Assembly (NCBI GenBank): GCA_025363455.1
Contig: JANYDW010000042.1
Span: 47,077-111,076 of the forward strand
Direction: 5' to 3'
Source: Oleiharenicola sp.
GTDB taxonomy: Bacteria; Verrucomicrobiota; Verrucomicrobiia; Opitutales; Opitutaceae
DNA: 64,000 nt
Of the stretch, positions 18,267-26,488 are shown piece after piece. Within the stretch, counting starts at the first letter, position 1, and every line of letters starts with the position of its first letter. A program made the position numbers and the translations under genes. The notes beneath the pieces were generated by a model that was given only the letters and a program-made list of their open reading frames with translations, did not search any database and had not been told where the DNA came from.

Positions 18267-19031
18267 TCAGGCCGGCGGGACCTTGAGGCAGGCGGTACGG
18301 AACACCACGGCAGACCAGGCCAGCGGGCGTCCGTCGTTCTCGAAGCAGCGGTAGCCCGCCGGTTCGAGCAAGGCCTGGGTGTCGTCGGCTTCGGCCTGAC
18401 TGTGAAAGCTCATGACGATCACGGGATGGTGCCGGGCGATGGTCTTGAGCGCACCGGCGACCGCTTTGGCCCCATGGCCCTCCACGTCGACCTTGACGAG
18501 ATGGGGTGGGCGGATGGTACCGGCGGTCACGAGGTCATCCAGCACCAGGGTATCAATCTGGATGGTCTTTTCTCCTGCCGTGACCGGCTCGTCTTCGTAG
18601 CGCAGGTGGTTGAAGGTTGCCCCGGCCGCCGGCACGATGAATTCCTGCCGGGTGGTCCGGTCGCTGACGGCGGCCCGGAAGAGCCGGACGTTTTCCAGTT
18701 TGTTCATGGCTATGTGCCGGGCACAACGGGCATGGGAGCGGGGATCCGGCTCGAAGGCTGCGACCTGGCCGGTGGGTCCGACCGCCCGGGCAAGGCCGAT
18801 CGTATAAATGCCGAAGTGGGCGCCCAGGTCCCAGAAGCTTTTTCCCAGGAGGGGCCCGAGGGTCGCCGCCACCGCGTCGACGTCGCCCTCACCGCTTTGC
18901 CGCCAATAGGCCGAATGGGGCAGAAGGGTCCAACGGGCGCCTTGGGCAATCCCGGCCCTGATGCGTACGGGGATGAGGCCAAGGGGGCTGCGGCCAAGCC
19001 AGTAGCTGATCCAACTCTTGAGCTTGATCAT
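18267..19031 (-). CDS. FkbM family SAM-dependent methyltransferase
   Basis: 254 residues from ATG 19031 (ATGA overlap with the upstream gene); the open frame extends to 19211, but that part overlaps the upstream GT gene. SAM motif I is DLGAHFGIYT (68-77) and the acidic FEPD is at 93-96, both characteristic of FkbM enzymes. HLVKVDVEGHGAKAV is the conserved VKIDVEG-type motif. FkbM proteins O-methylate sugar or polyketide hydroxyls, so glycan O-methylation is the likely role. Confidence 0.85.
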   Translation of the reverse strand: MIKLKSWISYWLGRSPLGLIPVRIRAGIAQGARWTLLPHSAYWRQSGEGDVDAVAATLGPLLGKSFWDLGAHFGIYTIGLARAVGPTGQVAAFEPDPRSHARCARHIAMNKLENVRLFRAAVSDRTTRQEFIVPAAGATFNHLRYEDEPVTAGEKTIQIDTLVLDDLVTAGTIRPPHLVKVDVEGHGAKAVAGALKTIARHHPVIVMSFHSQAEADDTQALLEPAGYRCFENDGRPLAWSAVVFRTACLKVPPA

Positions 19032-20023
19032 GGGGAGAACGGGACGGTTTGGGTGGCGTTGACCAGGTCGACGAACTGGCGCGCGCATTTCTCGAGCGTG
19101 AGGTGCTCGAGGATGAAGTCGCGCGGGGCCAGGCGTCCGGTTGCCTGCGCTGCACGGAACGCGGGCAATTGCGTGGCGAACTCCGCGGCATCGCGGAAGG
19201 TCAGGCCGCACCTGGCATCAAAATACGGCACGGAGGTCGCGGGGATCACCGGCTGGCCCCACTTGAAGCGTTCGGGATCCTCGACGAAGCCGGGATCCCA
19301 GGCCAATAACGGGAGGCCGCTCGCCATGGCTTCCTCGGCGGCAATGCCCTGGCTCTCGTGCGCGGACAGGAAAATCATCGCGCGGCAGCGGCCGAGCGCG
19401 GCTTGGAAAGCGCCGGGTTCATAGGCACCATAGCGGAGGGTTTCATGGGTGCAGCCGAGTTGGGCGAGCGCAGCCCGGATCGGGGCGACGAGTTCGGTCT
19501 CCCGCGCTTCCCGGGCCCAGTGGATTTTGTCGTAAAGCAGAAAATCGGTTGTCTTGGCGGCGGCCGGGCCCGGCTGCCAGCGGTCAGTGTCGATCCCCAC
19601 CGGCCAGATGGCGCAGCGTGAACCGAAGTAGGGGCGATATACCGAGTCGCACCATGCGCTGTGCTGGAGATAACGCGCGACCGGATAATCGGTGCAGAGC
19701 GTGGGCCATTCCGAGGGATGAGTCATGAGCCCGATGCCCGCGACGATGGGATTGGGCCGGTCGTACCCGTCCAGGCAGTGGCGCCCGCGGCCCAGCACGG
19801 CGACGCGATCGGTCCGGTGCAGCTTGCGGAAGGGCAGGTTGACCACGTAGGGAACGCCGAGCCGGTCGAGGCCCAGGCAGAGGTTGAGGAAGACCTTATC
19901 GAGTCCGCCCGGCCGCGGCGCACCCCGCAATATCCGCCGGAACGTGGGTCGGATGAAACGATCGCCGGGCACCCAGCGGTCGCGCTCGGCCTCGGGCCGG
20001 TAATAAAGACAAAGGCGGTTCAC
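19028..20023 (-). CDS. Glycosyltransferase, GT-B fold (GT4-like donor domain)
   Basis: 331 residues from GTG 20023, chosen because it shares GTGA with the acyltransferase stop; ATG starts further upstream lie inside that gene. GGLDKVFLNLCLGLDRLGVPY near residue 40 is an acceptor-domain helix. ICLS-like donor motifs appear as FLSAHESQGIAAEEAMASGL, with two Glu residues spaced as in GT4 enzymes. The N-terminal domain is short for GT4. Substrate unknown. Confidence 0.75.
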   Translation of the reverse strand: MNRLCLYYRPEAERDRWVPGDRFIRPTFRRILRGAPRPGGLDKVFLNLCLGLDRLGVPYVVNLPFRKLHRTDRVAVLGRGRHCLDGYDRPNPIVAGIGLMTHPSEWPTLCTDYPVARYLQHSAWCDSVYRPYFGSRCAIWPVGIDTDRWQPGPAAAKTTDFLLYDKIHWAREARETELVAPIRAALAQLGCTHETLRYGAYEPGAFQAALGRCRAMIFLSAHESQGIAAEEAMASGLPLLAWDPGFVEDPERFKWGQPVIPATSVPYFDARCGLTFRDAAEFATQLPAFRAAQATGRLAPRDFILEHLTLEKCARQFVDLVNATQTVPFSP

Positions 20024-21234
20024 GCGAATTTGGGCCGGGGCAGGCGCGCCTTTATCCAGGGCTGGAACCGCAGCTCCAGGAACCAGGCCAGCGACAGGGC
20101 GAGTGTGGCCCAGACAAGGATCCGACCGAAGTAGGAGGGAATGGTGCCACCGGGCAAAGGCAGGCGCTGCACGACGAACAGGAGCGGGAAGTGCACGACG
20201 TAGAAAGCATAGGAGATGCGGCCCAGCCCCACGAAGGATTTCAACCAAGCGGTGGTCCGGATGGGCAGCGCCGCCCCGGCGAGCAGAACGGCCCCACCGC
20301 CCATCATCCACGAGGGGTCGGTCCACAGCCGGCCGGTCCAGAGCATGCCCGCAAGCGGCACCAGGCAGGCCAGCCAGGTCAGGACAATGAGCAGCGGCGT
20401 CGCAGGTAACCGCCGTCGCCCGACGTCAGCCATCAAAAGCAAGATGGGCGGAAGCACTCCTATTTGGCCCAGCGTGACCATGCCGGCGTCGGCGCTGTGC
20501 AGGCCGAGGGCATTGAGGATTCTCGTCACGCCGCCGAGCTGATGACCGGCAAAGATGAGCAGCAACCAGGTGACCGCCCGCGAATGGGGCGCGGCCGCCG
20601 GCAACTCCGGCAGGCGGGCCAGCCACCAGCCCGCCGCCCAAAACAGCCAGCCACAGGCATAGCTCGCCAGAAACAGCGGCATCATTTGCGGGGTAAACCA
20701 ACCCAGGAAGGTGGCGATGAGCGCGGGAACGAAAACCCAGCCCACACGCGGTTGATAACGCCACAAGAGGATGAAAACGCCATAATACAGCAGCTCGTAA
20801 TTCAGGCTCCATAAGGGCCCGTTGCTCATGGGGACCGAGACATTGAAACCGAAATAGTCGTTGAAGTTCTGGAGCCCGAGAAACGTGGCCACCATGGTGC
20901 GAACCTGCCCTTGGTCGTGGCGCACAAGGATGACCGCGATCGTCAGGATCATGGCGACATAGTAGACCGGGGCGAGGCGGACGAAACGCCGCCAGAGGTA
21001 GGCGCGGCGGCTCTCCGGTGTGCAGGGGCCGGGATTCGTCCAGCTGATCAGGTAGCCCGAGAGCACAAAAAATACGAGCACCCCGGTGTGTCCGGCCTCG
21101 AGGCTGTGCAGCCAGCGTGGCAGCGTCACGGTAGGATCGAGATGTGTCAGATAGAGGGTGTGGCTGAGGGCGACCATCAGGCAGGCGATGCCGCGCACTC
21201 CCTCCAGTTCGGCATTGGCTGGGCGGGCGGTCAT
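20020..21234 (-). CDS. Membrane acyltransferase family 3 (OafA/YrhL-like)
   Basis: 404 residues starting at ATG 21234 (ATGA overlap with the upstream gene). The N-terminus ELEGVRGIACLMVALSHTL has the family signature RGIA followed by the active-site His in helix 1. About ten hydrophobic segments follow, including FVLSGYLISW, the conserved F-x-LSG-[FY] element. Members transfer acetyl or other acyl groups across the inner membrane to O-antigen, peptidoglycan or other glycans. There is no C-terminal SGNH domain, so this is the minimal type. Confidence 0.9.
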   Translation of the reverse strand: MTARPANAELEGVRGIACLMVALSHTLYLTHLDPTVTLPRWLHSLEAGHTGVLVFFVLSGYLISWTNPGPCTPESRRAYLWRRFVRLAPVYYVAMILTIAVILVRHDQGQVRTMVATFLGLQNFNDYFGFNVSVPMSNGPLWSLNYELLYYGVFILLWRYQPRVGWVFVPALIATFLGWFTPQMMPLFLASYACGWLFWAAGWWLARLPELPAAAPHSRAVTWLLLIFAGHQLGGVTRILNALGLHSADAGMVTLGQIGVLPPILLLMADVGRRRLPATPLLIVLTWLACLVPLAGMLWTGRLWTDPSWMMGGGAVLLAGAALPIRTTAWLKSFVGLGRISYAFYVVHFPLLFVVQRLPLPGGTIPSYFGRILVWATLALSLAWFLELRFQPWIKARLPRPKFA

Positions 21235-22379
21235 CGGGCAGGCAGGCCGAGCCGGTCGGCAATGCGACCGAGGCTGCGGGCGAGCGTGTGGTCGGCCAGC
21301 GCGCGACGCTGGCCCAGGCGGCGCAGGCTGGCGCGGCGGGCGGGCTCGCGCTGGAGCCGGGTCGCTTTTGCCACGAGTTCGGTGGCATCGCCATAGGTTT
21401 CAATCTCGGTGCCGGGATCGTAGAGGTCTTCCAAGCCGGGAGCCCGTTCCGTGAGATAGCAGCTGCCGAGCATCGGGGCCTCGATGTCGCGCAGCCGCGA
21501 GTAGCAGCCAGGCCGGGTGAAGGAATGGCGGTAGCTCGGGTAGCGATTGATGCCGATCACGACCGCACTCTCGCGCAGGCCGCGAAAATATTCCTCCCCG
21601 GCCAGGGCTGGCCGCCAGCACCGCTCGATCCAGCCGGCCGGGCGGGGGCGGTGCAGCTGGTAGGTCGCCCGCATCGCCAAACCCCGCAGGCCGTGCGTCC
21701 GGAGAAACGCGAACTGATTAGCCAGGCGGCGGGGCGGCGGCGGCGCCACGGGCCCGCCGGGCCGCCAACCATCGCCATGGAGCCGGAGCGCGAGGCCGCC
21801 CGCGACGGCGTCGCCGAGCAAATCCTCGCGCAGCATGTCATGCGAACCGATGAAGGTGATGTCGGTGCTCTCTTGGTCCGGCGCGGTGCGGAGCCCGGGC
21901 GGAACCCACATCGGCATCGGCGCGTAAACGAAGGGCAGGTTGGCCCGCGTGTAGAGTGCGCGGGCGTCCGCCTCGGGCACCCAGTGGAGGTCGAAGCCGC
22001 GGTAGCTGGCGGGCACCCGGGTGAACTCGCGGACATTGTCGCAAAAGAAATTCACGCAGGGAATGCCGAGCGCGCGGAGGGTGGCGACGGCGGCGGGTTC
22101 GACCTGATCGGGGAAAAGGTAACTAAGGGAAAGATCGACCCGCTTCCGAGCGTGCTCGGTGCGGAGGAAATCCGTGGTGCGCGTCCAGGTCTCGCCCAAC
22201 CAGCGGATCCGCGCATCCGGCTCCATCTGTGTCAGGCCCTCGGCCCAGTCCACGCCGGGCGTCTCGATGACCTCATGTCCCGCCTCGGCCAGGCCCTGCT
22301 TGAAGTAAAATTCCCAAAAGGCGTAGGCCGGCACCGCGTGGCGCCGGAGGGCTTGTTGGGCGGAAAGAAAAATTCGCAT
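21231..22379 (-). CDS. Glycosyltransferase, CgeB-like/group 1 (tentative)
   Basis: 382 residues. The N-terminal half (MRIFLSAQQALRRHAVPAYA, then FEFYFKQGLAEAGHEVIETP-like text) looks like a Rossmann sugar-binding domain. The C-terminal half holds INRYPSYRHSFTRPGCYSRL, followed by RDIEAPMLGSCYLTERAPG and a loop with DLYDPGTEIETYGDATEL. This is the pattern of CgeB-type glycosyltransferases, which end with a short donor-binding domain rather than the GT4 Glu motif. Context supports a glycan role; the enzyme class is inferred. Confidence 0.6.
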   Translation of the reverse strand: MRIFLSAQQALRRHAVPAYAFWEFYFKQGLAEAGHEVIETPGVDWAEGLTQMEPDARIRWLGETWTRTTDFLRTEHARKRVDLSLSYLFPDQVEPAAVATLRALGIPCVNFFCDNVREFTRVPASYRGFDLHWVPEADARALYTRANLPFVYAPMPMWVPPGLRTAPDQESTDITFIGSHDMLREDLLGDAVAGGLALRLHGDGWRPGGPVAPPPPRRLANQFAFLRTHGLRGLAMRATYQLHRPRPAGWIERCWRPALAGEEYFRGLRESAVVIGINRYPSYRHSFTRPGCYSRLRDIEAPMLGSCYLTERAPGLEDLYDPGTEIETYGDATELVAKATRLQREPARRASLRRLGQRRALADHTLARSLGRIADRLGLPAR

Positions 22380-22392
22380 CAGGGCGGCGCGG

Positions 22393-23106
22393 CTATTCCT
22401 TCACGACCGGGTTGATCCAGCTGCCGAGGATGCCCTCGACATCGAGCTGCTCGATTTCGTTCAGGCGCAGGGGCAGGTGGCGGATGGCGCGGTAGATCGC
22501 GGTCTCGACCGCCGCGGTGGGATCGCTGTAGCGGAGTTGATCTTGGCCGGGCCGGAGCGAGTTCCCCAGGATGCGCAGCAGCGAGCGCGGACCGTGGATC
22601 CGGGCCTGCTCGGCATAAATCTCGTCGAGTGTCCGCTCCCACAGCCGGGTGGCGACCGCGCGGTTGCGCACCAGATAGCAACGGGTGGAGAGGGTGGGGA
22701 CGCGGCCATCAGTGTAGACCTTGCCAGCCACGTCGTCGCCGTCGCGGAGTTTCAGGCCAGTGCCCGGGCCGACGCGGTAGCGACCGGAAATCTTCAGGAT
22801 GGGTTCATTCTCCGGCAGCGACTCTAGGGCGCCGAGCAGCAGCCACATCTCGCCGATGCCCTTGTTGCGGACCGGCGGCTGGCTGAAGGAAAGGAGGCGG
22901 GCAGGCGCCAGGGCCGCCGCGCGGTCGCGGAGCCAGGAGCCGGTGGAATTGTCGGCGATGAAAATCTCGCGCACGCCGAGCGCCACCAGCGAGGCGATGG
23001 TGCCCTGCGTGTGCTCGAGCCGGACTTCGGGGGTGAGCGTGGTGCGGGCGCCATCATGGCTGGGCAGCGAACTGGGGGCGACGGTCGAGGAGACGACGGC
23101 GATCAT
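22393..23106 (-). CDS. Unassigned protein inside the polysaccharide operon
   Basis: 237 residues from ATG 23106 (ATGA overlap with the upstream GT2). I do not recognise a family. The N-terminal 60 residues with REIFIADNSTGSWL and the following RNKGIGEMWLLLGALE look like a nucleotide-sugar-type alpha/beta fold, and ILKISGRYRVGPGTGLKLRD follows where a GT-A enzyme has its donor site, but no DxD is convincing. A conserved-looking LSTRCYLVRNRAVATRLWE lies later. It may be a divergent glycosyltransferase. It is followed by a 13-bp gap before the CgeB-like gene. Confidence 0.5.
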   Translation of the reverse strand: MIAVVSSTVAPSSLPSHDGARTTLTPEVRLEHTQGTIASLVALGVREIFIADNSTGSWLRDRAAALAPARLLSFSQPPVRNKGIGEMWLLLGALESLPENEPILKISGRYRVGPGTGLKLRDGDDVAGKVYTDGRVPTLSTRCYLVRNRAVATRLWERTLDEIYAEQARIHGPRSLLRILGNSLRPGQDQLRYSDPTAAVETAIYRAIRHLPLRLNEIEQLDVEGILGSWINPVVKE

Positions 23107-24065
23107 GGTGCAGGGTGGAGCCAGCGGCGGCCGAGCATCTGGGCCCGACGCGCAAATTTCCAGCCGAAGACCCGGCGGAGGAATTGAAACGTGGCTCCGC
23201 CACCCGGTTCAAGCTCGCAGCCGCCGAGGTCGCGGACCTGAACTTCGCCGCGGGCGACGAGATCGGGCACCGCCGGGTAGGCGGAATGGACGAGACGCTG
23301 CCAGTTGATCGCGGCGGCGCGGCGCGTGCGTGGGCTGTCCTCGCGCGTCAGCAGTGATTTCGAGCCGAGCTCCGTGGAGAGGAATGCCGATTCCCAGGCG
23401 CGCCGGCTGGTGGCTCCGCTCAGGCTGCCGGGGAGGCCGGAGCGGTAGTAGGAGCGGGCTTCAGGGCAGAACGCCACACCCTGACTGGCGAGCAACAGGC
23501 GGCTGAAGTAATCAAAATCGTTGATCAGGCTCAGCCGCTCATCCCACGGGCCGGCGGCTTGCACCACGGCGCGCGGGGCCAGCCAGGCGGCGCCGTGCAT
23601 CATGCCGCCCCCACTCCAGGAGCTGACAAGCCAGTCGACGGGAGCGAGGTCGCGCCACACGTCTTCAGACTCGAACCGGGCCTCGGAGGGGTCGCGATGG
23701 AAGCGAGCCCAGGCGCCGGAGGCCACCCACCCGGCCGGTAGCTGCTGCAGGCGATCGATCTGCACCCTCAGCTTGTCGGGATGGAGGAGGTCATCGGCGT
23801 CCAGAAACTCGATCAAGTCGCCCTGCGCCTGGCGATACGCGGCGTTGATCGCCGAACACTGTCCGCTGTTGGGCTGGTGGAGGACTTTCAGGTCCGGGCC
23901 AACGAGGCGGTTCGCCACGGCCAGCGTGTCGTCAGTCGAGCCGTCATCCACGAGGATGATCTCAAAACGGCGCCACGTCTGCGCCCGTACGGAGGCGACC
24001 GCCGCCTCCAGCCAAGGGGCGACGTTGTAGCAGGGAGTCAGGACGGAGACGAGGGGCGAGCTCAT
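23103..24065 (-). CDS. Glycosyltransferase family 2
   Basis: 320 residues from ATG 24065. GT-A features in order: SVLTPCYNVAPWLEAAV, then ILVDDGSTDDT (about 37-47), then the metal-binding EFLDADDLLHP (86-96). The later segment PWDERLSLINDFDYFSRLLL is typical of GT2 enzymes using hexose donors. It sits in a run of three GT2 genes joined by 4-nt overlaps. Confidence 0.9.
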   Translation of the reverse strand: MSSPLVSVLTPCYNVAPWLEAAVASVRAQTWRRFEIILVDDGSTDDTLAVANRLVGPDLKVLHQPNSGQCSAINAAYRQAQGDLIEFLDADDLLHPDKLRVQIDRLQQLPAGWVASGAWARFHRDPSEARFESEDVWRDLAPVDWLVSSWSGGGMMHGAAWLAPRAVVQAAGPWDERLSLINDFDYFSRLLLASQGVAFCPEARSYYRSGLPGSLSGATSRRAWESAFLSTELGSKSLLTREDSPRTRRAAAINWQRLVHSAYPAVPDLVARGEVQVRDLGGCELEPGGGATFQFLRRVFGWKFARRAQMLGRRWLHPAP

Positions 24066-25042
24066 GTGCCGGGACGAATCTTCGGTGCCGTGTGGTAAAC
24101 GATTCCGGCGCGGGCCGCGGGCCGGAAAAGGCGGATGAGTTTCTCGCGCAGCCGCAACGCCAGGCCGGGCCAGCGGTGACCGGCCAATTTCAACAGGGGT
24201 CCACCGGGTACGGGCATCGCGGGCGCGAGGCGGAGGGCGAGGGCGGCGGCGCGGTCGGCATTTTCCCAGTCCTGATATGCACCGGAGAAGCCCGCGGTGA
24301 CCCAAAGCCGTCGCGCAATGATCTCGTGATAGCGCGGGGGTGCGGCGGCGGCCCCTTTGGCGAGCACATGATAGGTCGAGCGTTGCGCGCCGGCGAGATT
24401 GCCGGTCGTCATCGAGCCGGCGCGGATGTAGTTGATCACCGTGTAGGTCGGGTCGGCGTCGAAGCTCAGCCCGGCGAGCGCGAGTCGCAGATGGCCGGCC
24501 TGATCCTCGCTTTGGAGCACTTTGAAGTCCTCATCCCAACCACCGGCGGCGAGAAACGGCTCGCGACGGTAGAGTCCGCAGAAGGGATTGATCTGCTCGG
24601 CGAGGCAGTAGGCGAGCGCGTCGGCACGCAGGGCGGCCCCGTCGAATTCCCGGGTGCCTAGCGGCCGCTCCGTGCCATCCTCGAGCGTACGGTAGTTGAA
24701 GAACACCACGTCGGGTGCGTCGGCGCGCTCCATCCAAGGCCGGGCGGCTGCCACGAAGTTGGGCTCGAGGGCGTCATCCGCGTCGTGGAAATGCAGCCAG
24801 GTGCTGGAGCAGCGGGCGGCTACGGCGTTCTTGCCATGGGAGCAGCCGGCGTTCTTTTCGCCGCGGATGACGCGGGCGCCGAGGTTTTCCGCAAAGGCCG
24901 CGGTGCCGTCGGTGCTGGCGTCGTCGTAAACCCAGATCTCGTCGAAGGGCATGGTTTGCGCGCGGGCGCTGGCCAGGAGGCGGCCGAGAAAGCCCGTCGC
25001 GTTATAGGCGGGGATGCAGAGGGCGAGAGTGGGGCGGCTCAT
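24062..25042 (-). CDS. Glycosyltransferase family 2
   Basis: 326 residues from ATG 25042. LALCIPAYNATGFLGRLLAS and WVYDDASTDGT (about 37-47) form the nucleotide site. HFHDADDALEP (84-94) is the metal-binding motif and GWDEDFKVLQSEDQAGHLRL the acceptor-side acidic motif. The ATGA overlaps on both sides tie it to the adjacent GT2 genes. Confidence 0.9.
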   Translation of the reverse strand: MSRPTLALCIPAYNATGFLGRLLASARAQTMPFDEIWVYDDASTDGTAAFAENLGARVIRGEKNAGCSHGKNAVAARCSSTWLHFHDADDALEPNFVAAARPWMERADAPDVVFFNYRTLEDGTERPLGTREFDGAALRADALAYCLAEQINPFCGLYRREPFLAAGGWDEDFKVLQSEDQAGHLRLALAGLSFDADPTYTVINYIRAGSMTTGNLAGAQRSTYHVLAKGAAAAPPRYHEIIARRLWVTAGFSGAYQDWENADRAAALALRLAPAMPVPGGPLLKLAGHRWPGLALRLREKLIRLFRPAARAGIVYHTAPKIRPGT

Positions 25043-25965
25043 GGCGGGGTGCCGCGCCAGCGCGGCGGCGGCCATGCGCAGGTGGCGAGGACAGCGAGCT
25101 TGGCCGGCCGGTTGCGGCGGAGCGTGAACCATTTGAACACACGCTGGCTCCAGGCGAACCAGCGGCGGAAGACCCGGCTTTGCGTGGGCCGGCCGTGGCG
25201 GGCCCAGATGCGCTCGTCGTCCTCGCGCCATTTCTGCCGCCATTGCTCGGCGTTGCTCTTGGTGTCGCCGTGGATGCGGCAGACGCCGAGCGGCAGCGGC
25301 AGGTAGCGCAGGCGGCGGCCCGGCACAAGGCGCTGCCAGAGTTCACCATCGACGTTGCAGTTGAGTTCGTCCCACAGGCGCACATGGACGGCGCGGCTCC
25401 AGAAGGTCGCGTGGGAGGAAAACAGGCCGCCGAACTGGAGAAAGCTCCGCGTGATCCAGTAACCCTGCCAGTATTGGAGCGTGCGGTTGTCCTCCTCGAA
25501 AAGATTGAGGGCGTCGCCATATACGATCTCCGGCGCGGCGCGCAGAAATTCGCGGGCGACGGCGAAGAGGGCCCCGGGCAGATAGAAATCATCGCTGTTC
25601 AGCCAGCCCACCAGGTCGCCGGTGGCGCGGTCAAAACCCTGGTTGATGGCGTCACCCTGCCCTCGGTCGCGGGCCGATTGCGAGTGCGCGAGAAATGGCG
25701 CGTAGCGGGCGATGATCTCCGCTGAACCGTCGGAGGAACCGCCGTCGTTCACGATGAACTCGAGGTTGGGATAATTTTGCAGCAATACCGAGCGCAGGCC
25801 TTCCTCGACAAACGCCGCCTGCTGGTAGCTCGGCATCACGATCGTGAGGCGGGGCCAGGGGAGGGTGGCGGCATCAGGGGGTGGAACGCTTTCAACCGTC
25901 CAGGGCCAGCCTGTGCGGCCCGACGGGGGCGGCGGCAGTTTACCCAACAGGCTGGGGAGGCTCAT
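25039..25965 (-). CDS. Glycosyltransferase family 2
   Basis: 308 residues from ATG 25965, with a Pro-rich leader (residues 1-38) ahead of the GT-A domain. TIVMPSYQQAAFVEEGLRSV starts the domain, FIVNDGGSSDGS (70-81) and GWLNSDDFYLP (120-130) are the donor and metal motifs. The C-terminal RHGRPTQSRVFRRWFAWSQR is basic. A 43-bp gap separates it from the acetyltransferase gene upstream. Confidence 0.9.
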   Translation of the reverse strand: MSLPSLLGKLPPPPSGRTGWPWTVESVPPPDAATLPWPRLTIVMPSYQQAAFVEEGLRSVLLQNYPNLEFIVNDGGSSDGSAEIIARYAPFLAHSQSARDRGQGDAINQGFDRATGDLVGWLNSDDFYLPGALFAVAREFLRAAPEIVYGDALNLFEEDNRTLQYWQGYWITRSFLQFGGLFSSHATFWSRAVHVRLWDELNCNVDGELWQRLVPGRRLRYLPLPLGVCRIHGDTKSNAEQWRQKWREDDERIWARHGRPTQSRVFRRWFAWSQRVFKWFTLRRNRPAKLAVLATCAWPPPRWRGTPP

Positions 25966-26008
25966 GCGAACGAACGAGGGTGGCCACAGGACGGCCGGAA
26001 CCGGGAAA

Positions 26009-26488
26009 TCAGGGACGGAGCGCAGCGGGCACGCCGACGACGACGGTGCGGGGGGCAACATCCTTCGTGACCACCGCGCCGGCGCCGATGATCGCCCCGT
26101 CACCGATGGTAACGCCCGGCAGGATGACAGCGTGCGTACCGATCCACACATTGCGTCCGATCACGACGGGACGTGTTTGCGAGGAGGCGGAGAACAGTTC
26201 AGCGTGCGGATCATGGGTGAGCGACGTGATGGCGACATGGCTCGCGATCAGGGTATCGTCGCCAATGGTGACACCGCCCAGCGCCCAGATGTGGACGAAG
26301 GCGTTGATCGAGACGCGCGCGCCGACCCGCAGGTGGTCCGCGTGGTTGATCACGACGGGCATTTGAATGGAGACATTCTCGCCGCAGGCGGCGAACTGGC
26401 TCATCAGCGTGGCGCGGCGCTGCTCGATCAACCAGCGGTCGAGGCGGCGAACCAGTCTTTGCATCAGGGTGGGAGGAGGAAGGCTCAT
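26009..26488 (-). CDS. Hexapeptide-repeat O-acyltransferase (maltose acetyltransferase-like)
   Basis: 159 residues from ATG 26488 (ATGA overlap with the wzt stop). A left-handed beta-helix is evident from IGDDTLIASHVAITSLTHD, then VVIGRNVWIGTHAVILPGVT and IGDGAIIGAGAVVTKDV. His in SLTHDPHAELF is the likely catalytic base. A long N-terminal helix (LVRRLDRWLIEQRRATLM) precedes the helix. It would acetylate a sugar of the glycan using acetyl-CoA. Confidence 0.85.
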   Translation of the reverse strand: MSLPPPTLMQRLVRRLDRWLIEQRRATLMSQFAACGENVSIQMPVVINHADHLRVGARVSINAFVHIWALGGVTIGDDTLIASHVAITSLTHDPHAELFSASSQTRPVVIGRNVWIGTHAVILPGVTIGDGAIIGAGAVVTKDVAPRTVVVGVPAALRP

